Assembly: GCF_000372445.1 (NCBI RefSeq)
Contig: NZ_AQUY01000002.1
Coordinates: forward strand, 151,561 to 215,560
DNA: 64,000 nt
Source: Corynebacterium ulceribovis DSM 45146
GTDB taxonomy: Bacteria; Actinomycetota; Actinomycetes; Mycobacteriales; Mycobacteriaceae
Direction of reading: 5' to 3'
Of this stretch, positions 22,194-30,700 are shown piece after piece. Within the stretch, counting starts at the first letter, position 1; every line of letters starts with the position of its first letter. A program made the position numbers and the translations under genes. The notes beneath the pieces were generated by a model, which ran no database searches, was not told where the DNA came from, and was given only the letters and a program-made list of their open reading frames with translations.

Positions 22194-22546
22194 GTATTTA
22201 TCCGACAATCGACATTGTGGCAGGCCCAGAGAGTTTTGAGGAAGTCAAAGCTGTGGTTAATTCGCTTCTGCCAGGGCTCAAGCTACCATTCGGAGAATTC
22301 AGGCGACCATCAGTTTTCCTGACTCCTCAAGATGAAGTCATCGCATCAGTCGCTACTGACGCTCTGGATGGAGAACCACTTGAGCGTTTTGCCAAGCTTT
22401 TTGGTCAGCTATGCGAACACACAGACTGGGAGCTCCGGTTGGACTGGGACGACGCTGAGTCAGCTTTGATTGATTTTGACCGTTCCTACTTATATCGAGC
22501 ACGTGGAAACAATCCTCCAATTCAGTACGACCCGTATGCTGTATAG
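22190..22546 (+). CDS. Probable immunity protein for the MuF toxin
   Basis: The 118-aa acidic product begins in an ATGA overlap with the MuF-toxin gene. Its fold is not recognised, but the size, acidity (LRLDWDDAESALIDFDRS) and position match immunity proteins of polymorphic toxins. The run of A+T-rich codons continues from the toxin domain, suggesting that toxin tail and immunity gene were acquired together. A terminator follows at 22568. Confidence 0.6.
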   Translation: MSIYPTIDIVAGPESFEEVKAVVNSLLPGLKLPFGEFRRPSVFLTPQDEVIASVATDALDGEPLERFAKLFGQLCEHTDWELRLDWDDAESALIDFDRSYLYRARGNNPPIQYDPYAV

Positions 22547-22567
22547 TTACGCGTCTTAGTTAGTCTG

Positions 22568-22606
22568 CCTCCTTCCCCAAAATTGCCGGAAGGAGGTATT
22601 TTTATT
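22568..22606 (+). terminator. Terminator after the MuF toxin-immunity pair
   Basis: CCTCCTTCC (22568-22576) and GGAAGGAGG (22588-22596) form a 9-bp perfect stem followed by TATTTTTATT. It separates packaging genes from the scaffold-capsid unit. Confidence 0.75.
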
Positions 22607-22615
22607 CCAATTTTG

Positions 22616-22660
22616 AGCCGCCTGGTTGGGTAAGTATCGGGTTCGATTCCCGGTTCGGCT
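22616..22660 (+). ncRNA. tRNA-like minihelix upstream of the scaffold gene
   Basis: A T arm, TCGGG TTCGATT CCCGG (22637-22653), is enclosed by AGCCG (22616-22620) and CGGCT (22656-22660), an acceptor-like stem. D and anticodon arms are absent. Together with the hairpin at 22667 it resembles the 3' half of a tRNA gene with its terminator, the same architecture as the real att core at 811-874. Confidence 0.45.
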
Positions 22661-22666
22661 GCTGCG

Positions 22667-22704
22667 AAACCCCACAGTTCTGCTCGTCGCGGACGTGGGG
22701 TTTT
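22667..22704 (+). terminator. Terminator-like hairpin upstream of the scaffold gene
   Basis: AAACCCCAC (22667-22675) pairs with GTGGGGTTT (22695-22703) over 9 bp with a 19-base loop and a short T-run. It lies about 40 bases before the scaffold start. It may terminate, attenuate or protect the capsid mRNA. Confidence 0.5.
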
Positions 22705-22743
22705 GCCATGTCACAAGACAGTTTCCCAGGAGGAGAAAACACC

Positions 22744-23283
22744 ATGCCCACAGAAGACAGCACACAAGAAGTTCCAACACACGACGAACAGAACCAGGAT
22801 GATGACCACCAGGACGAGCACAAGGACGAGCAGGTAGCTGGAGACGCTGCGGGAGATAAACCGGAGATGACTCGGGAGGACCTTCTTGCTGCGCTGGCGA
22901 AGTCTCGTCGACAAGCGGCCAAGTACCGGGTGGAGCGTAATGAACTGCGCCCGCTTGCGGACAAGGCACGGGAGTTGGAAGAAGCCGGCAAATCTGAGCT
23001 GCAGAAGGCGCAGGAGCGTATTGCTGCCCTGGAGGCAGAAAAGCAGGCCGGTGAACTTGAAGCTGAGCGTCTGCAGATTGCGGCGAAGCACGGTTTGCCA
23101 GCGGAACTCGTTACCGGTGCGGATGCGGAAGCTATGGAGTCAATGGCGTCAGCGTTGGCGGCGTTTGTGGGCAAAAAGCTGGAGGAAAAGAGCAAGCCAC
23201 GTCTTCCAGTGGTTAAGGCTGTGGGCCGTGAATCAGGTGGCGTCGACCCCGATGCGCGGGCAAGGCAAATCCTTGGCCTGTAG
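22744..23283 (+). CDS. Capsid scaffold protein
   Basis: The 179-aa product is an acidic, almost fully helical protein with a disordered, Asp/Glu/His/Gln-rich N-terminus and a coiled coil from about 55 to 120 (RVERNELRPLADKARELEEA). This composition, and its place just before the capsid gene, mark it as scaffold. I chose ATG 22744 because AGGAGGAG precedes it; a longer ATG at 22708 overlaps the hairpin region. Confidence 0.85.
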   Translation: MPTEDSTQEVPTHDEQNQDDDHQDEHKDEQVAGDAAGDKPEMTREDLLAALAKSRRQAAKYRVERNELRPLADKARELEEAGKSELQKAQERIAALEAEKQAGELEAERLQIAAKHGLPAELVTGADAEAMESMASALAAFVGKKLEEKSKPRLPVVKAVGRESGGVDPDARARQILGL

Positions 23284-23332
23284 GTAACAATCTAGCCACC
23301 CGGTGAGCGGGTGGAGAAAGGAGACGTCTGAC

Positions 23333-24265
23333 ATGGCGACTCTGACAAATGAATCGATTCTGAAGGGTGAAGGCGGCTCTGGTCTTCTGCCCCGAAGTGT
23401 CTCGAATGAAATCTGGAAGGCTGCAACTGCCCAGTCTGTTGTGCCTTCCTTGGCGAAGTCTCACCCTGTAATCCTGGGTGAGAACATTATTCCGGTGCTG
23501 ACGAAGCGCCCATCGGCATCCATTGTCGGTGAAGGCCAGGATAAGGCTGATTCTCAGCTCGAAGTGGGTGCGAAGTCCATCAAGCCGATTAAGGCGGTTG
23601 TGGGCCTGGAGTTCACAATGGAGACTCTGCACTCGAATCCGGCGAATGTGCTGGATTTGATGTCCGGTGAACTGTCGGACGCTCTGGCCCGCCAGATTGA
23701 CCTGGCGATTTTCCACGGTCGGCAGGCATCGGACGGAAAGAACCTATCTGGTAGCCCAGAGTTCATTAACCAGACCGAAAAGCGAGTGAAGCTGTCTGGG
23801 CTGCCGGAAAAGGCGGACGCTGAACTGTGGGATGGCTACAACATCCTTGTCGATGCGGATAAACCGCACGATTTCACGGGCTTCGCGATGGACCCTCGTC
23901 ACGTGGGTCTGATTGCGAATGCTCGCGATAAGGAAGGGCGCCGACTGAACCCAGAAATTCCGATGGGTGGTTCTGTCACGTCTTATGCGGGCATGCCGGT
24001 GGCTGTCTCTCGGTCGGTTTCCGGTCAGATGGATGCGTCTGCGGACACGAAGGTGCGTGCTTTCGGCGGCGACTGGAATTCACTGCGATTCGGTCGCGCG
24101 CTGGACATCTCCTTGAAGAAGATTGAGTACGGCGACCCATTCGGCAACGGTGACCTGCAACGCCGTAACGCTGTGGCATTCCTGACAGAGGTCATCTTCG
24201 GTTGGGCAATCCTGGATAAGAATGCGTTCGTTGCCTATGAATTGAGCACCGATGAAGCACCTTAA
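23333..24265 (+). CDS. Major capsid protein (HK97 fold)
   Basis: The 310-aa product matches HK97-type capsid proteins of actinophages: SIVGEGQDKADSQLEVGAKS and then KAVVGLEFTMETLHSNPANV (E-loop and P-domain strands), with FLTEVIFGWAILDKNAFVAY at the C-terminus. ATG 23333 follows GAAAGGAGACG. No prohead protease is seen nearby, consistent with a scaffold-assembled head. Confidence 0.9.
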   Translation: MATLTNESILKGEGGSGLLPRSVSNEIWKAATAQSVVPSLAKSHPVILGENIIPVLTKRPSASIVGEGQDKADSQLEVGAKSIKPIKAVVGLEFTMETLHSNPANVLDLMSGELSDALARQIDLAIFHGRQASDGKNLSGSPEFINQTEKRVKLSGLPEKADAELWDGYNILVDADKPHDFTGFAMDPRHVGLIANARDKEGRRLNPEIPMGGSVTSYAGMPVAVSRSVSGQMDASADTKVRAFGGDWNSLRFGRALDISLKKIEYGDPFGNGDLQRRNAVAFLTEVIFGWAILDKNAFVAYELSTDEAP

Positions 24266-24437
24266 GAACAAGGCGACAGGCACCGTGGTCACTGTTCCTG
24301 ATGACTCTGGTGCTTCGCTGGTCGCTTCTGGTGGTTGGCAGGAAGTGAAGGCCGCTGGTCGTAAGAAACCTGCAGCCGTGAAGAAGACATCGCCTGAATC
24401 GGTACCGTCCGACCAGGAGCCCGTCGCTGACGAATAG
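24252..24437 (+). CDS. Small head protein
   Basis: The 61-aa product overlaps the capsid gene by 14 bases. It has a short beta motif (KATGTVVTVPDDSGASLVAS) and a Lys/Pro-rich tail, like the small proteins found after capsid genes in actinophages. Exact role unknown. Confidence 0.6.
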   Translation: MKHLKNKATGTVVTVPDDSGASLVASGGWQEVKAAGRKKPAAVKKTSPESVPSDQEPVADE

Positions 24438-24451
24438 CTAAGGAGGCTGTC

Positions 24452-24925
24452 ATGTCATTTGAAATCGATATTGACGAAATCCTCCTGTTCAACAAGGACC
24501 TTGACCGAGACATGGTGAAGGTCCTGATCCGTGACGGCATGGCGCTGGCTTCGAAGGTCGCCCCGTGCATCATGGACGATGATTTCGCATTCCAGAATGC
24601 GGCTGCGGCCATTATCCGTGGTGCGATTCTGCGGTGGGCTGAGTCTGGCTCGGGGGCATTGTCCTCGGAACAGGCAACAGCTGGGCCGTTTTCGCAGACG
24701 TTGAGTTACGACACACGCCAGGCGCGTAGGTCGCTGTTCTTCCCGTCTGAGGTCATGGAGCTGCAGAAACTCTGCAAGCAAAATTCGGGTGCCTTCGCTG
24801 TTGATACGGTCCCCGTGGTTGATGTGATGCGGCATGCGCCCGAATGCTCAACGTGTTTTGGCGCTCCGGAGCAGCGGTGCACGTGCGGTTCAGTGGTGAA
24901 CGCGGGACGGGGGCCATTGCGATGA
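24452..24925 (+). CDS. Head-tail connector protein
   Basis: The 157-aa product has a helical body (FAFQNAAAAIIRGAILRWAE) then a beta/loop segment (SQTLSYDTRQARRSLFFPSE) in the order usual for Gp6/Gp15-like adaptors of siphoviruses. The tail has CSTCFGAPEQRCTCG, a zinc-like cluster that is uncommon in this family. It is preceded by AAGGAGG. Confidence 0.7.
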   Translation: MSFEIDIDEILLFNKDLDRDMVKVLIRDGMALASKVAPCIMDDDFAFQNAAAAIIRGAILRWAESGSGALSSEQATAGPFSQTLSYDTRQARRSLFFPSEVMELQKLCKQNSGAFAVDTVPVVDVMRHAPECSTCFGAPEQRCTCGSVVNAGRGPLR

Positions 24926-25269
24926 TGTCAAAGTTTCCGCTGACGAGGACAGTGCTGGTTGCCAGGCGCAGCAGCACAGGCAAGAGCCGATTTAATGATG
25001 CCACGGTCTCTTTCGCCGCCCCGGTTGAACAGAAGGTGTTTGGCTGGGCATCGCCGACGATAGAGGAGCAAGTCACCGCAGAGCACGCAGGTCGTGTCAT
25101 TTGGGATGTGACGTTGCTAGCTCCTAGCGGCGCGATTGAACTAACTGACCAGGTGATTATCGACAGCGACAGGTTTGAGGTCACACATATCGGGAACTTT
25201 GACAATGGCCCGGTCGGCTGGCTTGAACCGGGTTTGGAGTCGATACAACTGAAACTGGTGAAGGGATAA
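24922..25269 (+). CDS. Head closure / stopper protein
   Basis: The 115-aa product is beta-rich (GRVIWDVTLLAPSGAIELTD, then VIIDSDRFEVTHIG) as in head-completion proteins. ATG 24922 overlaps the previous stop in ATGA; position in the connector series is the main support. Confidence 0.65.
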   Translation: MMSKFPLTRTVLVARRSSTGKSRFNDATVSFAAPVEQKVFGWASPTIEEQVTAEHAGRVIWDVTLLAPSGAIELTDQVIIDSDRFEVTHIGNFDNGPVGWLEPGLESIQLKLVKG

Positions 25270-25272
25270 ACA

Positions 25273-25443
25273 ATGATTCGAGTCGTCACTGCACTGCAAG
25301 ATGACCCTATCGAGCATGACTGCCCAGCATGTGAAGTCACTGATACCGGAGCTCTGCTGATTCTTGCTGATACTTCCGGCATGACCGTGTCCGCTGGGTA
25401 TGCAGCAGGCGTGTGGGCTTCGTTTGAGATGGATGGTGCCTGA
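25273..25443 (+). CDS. Small phage protein in the connector cluster
   Basis: A 56-aa frame runs from ATG 25273, three bases after the previous stop, to TGA 25443. It contains CPAC (HDCPACE) near residue 17 and a hydrophobic C-terminal half. Spacing and continuous coding make it likely real. Function unknown. Confidence 0.55.
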   Translation: MIRVVTALQDDPIEHDCPACEVTDTGALLILADTSGMTVSAGYAAGVWASFEMDGA

Positions 25444-25444
25444 T

Positions 25445-25687
25445 GTGAAGCTCATCCGAATCAAGAAGTGGCGCCTGAAAGGCTTCGAGGAGATTCGACG
25501 TGCCGGGTGGGTGCAAGACCTAGTAACCCAGGAAACTCGCCGAGTGAGGAACAACCTGCCTGATGGCTATGGCTGGTCTGTTGCCCAAGGCAAAACGCGT
25601 TTCCGTGGGATTGTGTACACGGACAGCATTAAGGCTCGTCGGCATAGCCGTAAGCACAATGCGCTGTTTAAGGCGTTGGGGTCGTGA
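25445..25687 (+). CDS. HK97 gp10-like tail-connector protein
   Basis: The 80-aa product begins with a basic strand and a conserved-looking helix (WRLKGFEEIRRAGWVQDL), as in HK97-gp10-type proteins that join head and tail, and ends in a basic segment. GTG 25445 follows the previous stop; ATG 25433 in the same frame is an alternative. Assignment is by position and pattern. Confidence 0.55.
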   Translation: MKLIRIKKWRLKGFEEIRRAGWVQDLVTQETRRVRNNLPDGYGWSVAQGKTRFRGIVYTDSIKARRHSRKHNALFKALGS

Positions 25688-26043
25688 TGACTCCGAATGA
25701 GCTGGTTCAGCATGCGTGCCGTCTGGTGACGGATGTTCCGGTTGTGTCGAAGGTGCCGATGGAACGACCGCCTTTGTTCGTGCGTGTGGACCAGGCAGCG
25801 CCGAGGGTGCTGTCGCCTGTGCACCAGCGGTGCCGGGTGATGGTGCAGGTCTACGGGCAAGACCTTGAAGAAGTGTTGGAGCTGTCCGACCAGCTGCGCA
25901 GGCAGTTGGAAGACTTCGACATGTGTCACGACCGGGCATTTGGCTCGGAGGAGATTGACGGTCCGGTGGACTTCCAAGACCCGGACTTACCCGAGATACA
26001 GCGGTGGCAAATCACCGCACTCATTTACATGGCCACTAGCTAA
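25687..26043 (+). CDS. Tail terminator protein
   Basis: The 118-aa product starts in a TGATG overlap and has the alpha/beta pattern of minor tail (tail-completion) proteins: VVSKVPMERPPLFVRVDQAA, then CRVMVQVYGQDLEEVLELSD and a final beta strand. Position between connector and tail-tube genes agrees. Confidence 0.65.
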   Translation: MTPNELVQHACRLVTDVPVVSKVPMERPPLFVRVDQAAPRVLSPVHQRCRVMVQVYGQDLEEVLELSDQLRRQLEDFDMCHDRAFGSEEIDGPVDFQDPDLPEIQRWQITALIYMATS

Positions 26044-26086
26044 CCGGGCTAGGGCCTTTTCTTATGCCTAAAGGAGGCAAAACATC

Positions 26087-26698
26087 ATGGCTGATATGCG
26101 CAATCGTTCCAATGTTCTTGTTGGTGCACCTGATGTGAAGGCATCTGGTGGTGCCCAGATTGGTGACGTCGCCAAGGGCGCGCAGGTGCCGAAGGACGCA
26201 ACCACTGAAGTGACTGACCTGAATCAGGCAGCAGTTGGTTACGTGTCCGAGGATGGCATCACTAAGACCGTGGACCGCTCGACCGAGAAGATTAAGGACC
26301 ACAACGGCGACACCATCATCGTCCTGACCTCTGACCACTCGGTCATGCTCAAGCTGACCGTCATGGAAGCCGCAAACGCGGCACTGCTGAAGGCCATCTT
26401 CGGCACCGACAACGTCACCATCGACGCTGACGGAAAGAAGATTAAGGTCGCCGACAACGCCGATGACCTGCCGCACTACTCATGGCAGTTCGACATCAAG
26501 GGCGGCCCGAAGTCGAAGATTCGAGTATTCGCACCAGACGGCCAGGTCACCAACGTCGGCGACGTCAAGTACGTCCGCAACGACGTCATCAAGTACGAAC
26601 TCGAAATCGAGTGCTACACCGATGACGAAGGCAACAAGTGCTACCAGTACATCGACCGCGAGGAGGCATCTACTGCCCCAAGCAGCGACGACTCCTAA
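26087..26698 (+). CDS. Major tail tube protein
   Basis: The 203-aa product is rich in Gly/Asp/Val beta structure with a conserved-type core (DDLPHYSWQFDIKGGPKSKI) and an acidic, disordered C-terminus. Its place right after the tail terminator and before the frameshifted chaperone identifies it as the tube protein. AAAGGAGG precedes ATG 26087. Confidence 0.85.
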   Translation: MADMRNRSNVLVGAPDVKASGGAQIGDVAKGAQVPKDATTEVTDLNQAAVGYVSEDGITKTVDRSTEKIKDHNGDTIIVLTSDHSVMLKLTVMEAANAALLKAIFGTDNVTIDADGKKIKVADNADDLPHYSWQFDIKGGPKSKIRVFAPDGQVTNVGDVKYVRNDVIKYELEIECYTDDEGNKCYQYIDREEASTAPSSDDS

Positions 26699-26712
26699 CA
26701 GCTGACCGCTGA

Positions 26713-26745
26713 TGGCCCTGGGGTTCGGGAGACACCCCAGGGCCA
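26713..26745 (+). terminator. Strong hairpin after the tail tube gene
   Basis: TGGCCCTGGGGT (26713-26724) pairs perfectly with ACCCCAGGGCCA (26734-26745) around a 9-base loop. There is no T-run. It probably attenuates transcription or stabilises the highly expressed tube mRNA. Confidence 0.6.
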
Positions 26746-26802
26746 CTCAACCAATGTCTCCCCACACTCTTCACTCACACCGACTTGAAAGGTCTCCCAA
26801 CC

Positions 26803-27081
26803 ATGGCACTCGAAAAGTTCCACTTCACCACCGCTGACGGCGTCGAAATCGTCGTCCCATTTTACCTTGATGCAATCAAGCGCAAGCACATCAAGAAGAT
26901 TAAGCAGCTCATGAAGGAAGCTGGCAGCCCAACTGACGCCGATGACGATGTTCTCTTTGAGTACGCAAACCTCGATGAAAAGACTCTCGACCAGATTGAT
27001 GAGTTGTCCGGTCGTGATTACATGAAGTTCATGGAAGGGTGGATGGAGGAATCTAAGCTGGGGGAATCAGCAGCCTCCTAG
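26803..27081 (+). CDS. Tail assembly chaperone, short form (gpG-like)
   Basis: The 92-aa product is an acidic helical protein (FYLDAIKRKHIKKIKQLMKE) of the G-type tail chaperones that coat the tape measure during tail growth. Its end contains a G-run at which ribosomes probably shift to the frame of 27057-27704, giving a longer GT-type protein of about 300 aa. Confidence 0.8.
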   Translation: MALEKFHFTTADGVEIVVPFYLDAIKRKHIKKIKQLMKEAGSPTDADDDVLFEYANLDEKTLDQIDELSGRDYMKFMEGWMEESKLGESAAS

Positions 27082-27704
27082 AGGCGCTCGATGAAGACCA
27101 CAAGTTCAGGCAAGCCCTCGAGTACGACCTGCTCGTGCTCGGGTTTCGCCTGCGCTGGGTCGGCGATGGTGTTCACGACTTCACCTTCATGGATCTGCTC
27201 ACCATCGTGAACCAATCACCGGCGCACTCCGCTACCGTGCGCCACCTCGACCCAGACACTCACACCTGGGGATTACAGGAGCAGCTGCAGGCCACCATTT
27301 TCGATGCCCTGGCCGGCATCTCCTGGCAGCTCGGTGGTGACAAATCAAACAAGCCGAAGCCGCTCCCTCGCCCTGGCGTTGACGGCTACAAGCAAGACAA
27401 CAGTGGCACGGATGACAGCTCCGCTACGGCTGAATCAACACCAGCGGTCGATGACCGGGACCCATTCGATGAAAACGGAACCGGCGGCGTATTCCGAGGC
27501 GAAGCCACCCCAATCGACGAACTCAACGAATGGCTGGGCTGGACCACCAACCCACAAGAACAAGAACCAACAGCCGAACCATATAGCCGCAATGAGCTAA
27601 TCATCGCCGAGTACAACACCGGCACCACCACCTACAAGCAACTCGCTGCCAAGCACGGAGTATCCGCGTCCACAGTAGGACGCATCATCCGAGCAGCGCG
27701 CTAA
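27057..27704 (+). CDS. Tail assembly chaperone, frameshift extension (gpT-like)
   Basis: The -1 frame relative to 26803-27081 is open from 27057 and codes for SLLEALDEDHKFRQALEYDL and then FRLRWVGDGVHDFTFMDLL, typical of GT proteins. It has no good start of its own near its beginning, so it is read by -1 frameshifting. The C-terminus contains an HTH-like ELIIAEYNTGTTTYKQLAAK, unusual for a tail chaperone, following an acidic linker. Confidence 0.75.
   Translation, partial: AGGISSLLEALDEDHKFRQALEYDLLVLGFRLRWVGDGVHDFTFMDLLTIVNQSPAHSATVRHLDPDTHTWGLQEQLQATIFDALAGISWQLGGDKSNKPKPLPRPGVDGYKQDNSGTDDSSATAESTPAVDDRDPFDENGTGGVFRGEATPIDELNEWLGWTTNPQEQEPTAEPYSRNELIIAEYNTGTTTYKQLAAKHGVSASTVGRIIRAAR
27060..27066 (+). 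other. -1 programmed frameshift site
   Basis: GGGGGAA is read CTG GGG GAA in the short frame and GGG GGA in the -1 frame. It is the only slippery run in the 25 bases where the two frames overlap (27057-27081). Slippage of the GGG codon is perfect; the second codon re-pairs less well. Confidence 0.6.
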
Positions 27705-27720
27705 CCAAAGGAGGCCCATC

Positions 27721-30700
27721 ATGGCTCAAATCGCAAACGCATGGATTTCCATTATCCCGGAAACCTCCAAAATCGCGCCGGGCATCAAAAAGGCTTTGAG
27801 GGACGCGGAAGGTAACGCTTCCAAGTCGGGCACCTCCATCGGGTCGAAGCTGTCTGGTGCCGTCAGCAAGACGCTGAAGATTGGTGCAGCGGGTGCAGGT
27901 GTGGCCGCTGGTGGTGTGTTGGCATCGGCGATGGCGAAGGGCTTTAAGCGTCTCGATGCCTTGGACCAGGCGCAGGCGAAGATGCGTGGTCTGGGCATTG
28001 AGGGTACGCGGCTCACGTCTGTCATGGAGTCGGTCTCGAAGTCTGTGACTGGCACTGCCTTCGGGCTTGATGAGGCCGCAGGCTCGGCAGCGAAGCTGAC
28101 GGCAGTTGGCGTCAAGATTGGTGCTGACCTTGACCGAAGCATGAAGCTGACAGCAGATATTGCAGCGCAGGCTGGCACGAATATGGATGATATTTCTTCC
28201 ATCATGGCGAAGGTCGCCGGCGCCGGGAAAGTGACCGGTGAGACGCTGGCGCAGCTTGATGACCGTGCCACTGGTGCAGGTGCAGCTATCGCGAAGCACC
28301 TGGGAGTGTCCATTGAGGAGATGCGCAGTCAAGTGTCCAAGGGCCAGGTGTCCCTTGAGGACTTCCAGGAGGCGATGGAGAAGCACCTGGGTGGCGCTGC
28401 CCAGAAGACCGGTGAAACGTTTAAGGGCGCTTTCGCAAACATGAACAGCGCTCTCGGGCGGTTCGGTGAGAAGCTGCTCGCGCCGGTGTTCAAGGCGTCG
28501 CCTGCACTTTTTGGGTCTGTCGGCAAATCTGTGGACATCATGGGCAAGGCGATTGAACCGGCAACTGAGCGTTTGGGTAATGCACTGACTCCTGCGATGG
28601 AGAAACTAGGCACCACTCTGGAAACCAAGATTGCACCCGCCGCGGGTGAGGCGGCAGGGAAGTTTGCTGACTTTTTGGCGAAGACCATCACGGATGGGCC
28701 AGATGATGGCCCACTGTCGAAGATGGGTGATGCGCTGAAGGGCATTGCCGAGTCTGCGAAGGAAGCGTGGCCGTCTATTTCGGAGCTGGTGAAGTCCTTG
28801 TCGAAGGCGTCTGCGTCTCTAAGCATTTCGACTTGGCAGATGCTGGCTGACGTTATGAATGCGGCGGCTCCGCTCATTTCGAATGTGCTGGTGCCAGCGT
28901 TGAATAAGCTCGCCAAGGTCACGTCGGAGAACCCGGAACCGACTCAGAAGCTGCTGACCGGAATCTTGGGATTCATGGCAGTGAAGCGTATTAGTGGTCC
29001 GCTGCTGACAGGTGCGAAGGCTGTGAAGACTTTTGGTGGCGCCGCGAAGTTCGCCGGTGGTGCTCTCAAAGGCGGTGGTGGTATCGGCGGTGCGATTATG
29101 CGCATGGCAGCGGGCGCTAAGTCCGCGAATCCACTGATTGCCAAGATGGGCGGGGCGGCGCAGAAGACGTTCCATGGTCTGCTCGGGATGAGAAACGCCA
29201 GCAAGAAGGTGTCTGATGTCGCAAGCAAACTAGGCAAGGTGTTGACCTCTGGTGCGGCGAAGGGCTTTAAAGCTATGACCACCGCTGGTCGAGTCCTAGG
29301 TAAGGTTCTGGTCTCTGGTGTGACGAGGGGACTGGGGCTTGCTGCCAAGGGCATGAAGGCTCTAGGCGCGGCAATTGCCGCGAATCCGGTTGGTGCGATC
29401 GTCACGGGCCTCGCACTTATCACAGCTGGGCTCGTGTACTTTTTCACGCAGACCGAGACCGGCAAGCGTGTCTGGGGCCAGTTCATGAATTGGCTAAAGA
29501 GTGCATGGGAATCGGTCGTCAGCACCGCAAAGGCCATCTGGAAAGGCCTGGGCGAGTTCTTCACCGGGCTGTGGGAAAGCATCAAGACCAAAACCCAGGA
29601 GGCATGGGACGCGGTCGTGTCCACGGTCACCGCCATCTGGGATGGCGTCGTCGCAACGGCAACAACTGTGTGGCAGGGCCTGGTGGACTTCTTCACTGGC
29701 CTCTGGGGCGGTATCAAGTCTGCCGCGCAAGCCGCATGGAATGGCATCGTGTCGGTCATCACCGCAGTGTGGAATGGGCTGGTCGCGTTCTTCACGCGAA
29801 CGGTGCAGGGCTGGACGCTGATTCTGACCACTGCTTGGAACGGGATTAAGACTGCGGCACAGGCCGTGTGGAACGGCATCGTCGCAGTCATCGTTGGCGC
29901 ATGGAACGGATTGAAAACCTCCATCACCACCATCTGGACGGTCATTCAGAACGCCATCCAGTTCGGCTGGGACTTCGTGAAGAACCTGGCAGTACGCACC
30001 TGGACAGCCATTAAGGACAACGTCCTTAAAGCCTGGGACGGTCTGAAGAGCGGCATCCAGTCCGGAATCAACGTCATCAAGCGCGGCATCTCTGGGTTCG
30101 TCGATGGCTCGAAGAAGAAATTCGACGAGTTCATCAAAAAGATTCAGTCAATGCCAGGGAAGATTAAGTCCGCATTCTCCGGCGCCGCAAACTGGCTAAA
30201 GGATGCCGGCCGCAACATCATTCGCGGCCTGGCCGACGGCATCAAGTCCGCCACCGGCTGGATTGTTGACGCCATCAAATCGCTGGTGCCAGATTCTCTG
30301 GAACGATTCCTTCCATTCGCTGACGGCGGCTTCTTCTTCGCCAACGGCGGCGTGAGCGAAAACCACCAAGCAATGATTGCCCGCGCTGGCTCCGGTTCGA
30401 CCCCTTTCCGTGTGTGGGCAGAACCGGAAACCGGCGGCGAGGGTTACATTCCATTGGCACCGGGCAAGCGGACCCGCTCGGTTGCAATCATGGGTGAAAT
30501 TGCCCGCCGCTTCGGCCTGACTCTGCTCGGCAAGAACGGAGAGCACATCGGCGGTGCCGGCCACCGTGCGTTCGCCCCAGTTGGTCAAGCGTTCGCCAAC
30601 GGCGGCATCGTCGAGTCAATGACGGCCTGGGCCAAGCGCAAGCACCCAAGCCTGCAAGTCACCTCGACCTACCGCAACACCCCGGACCACCACGGCGCCG

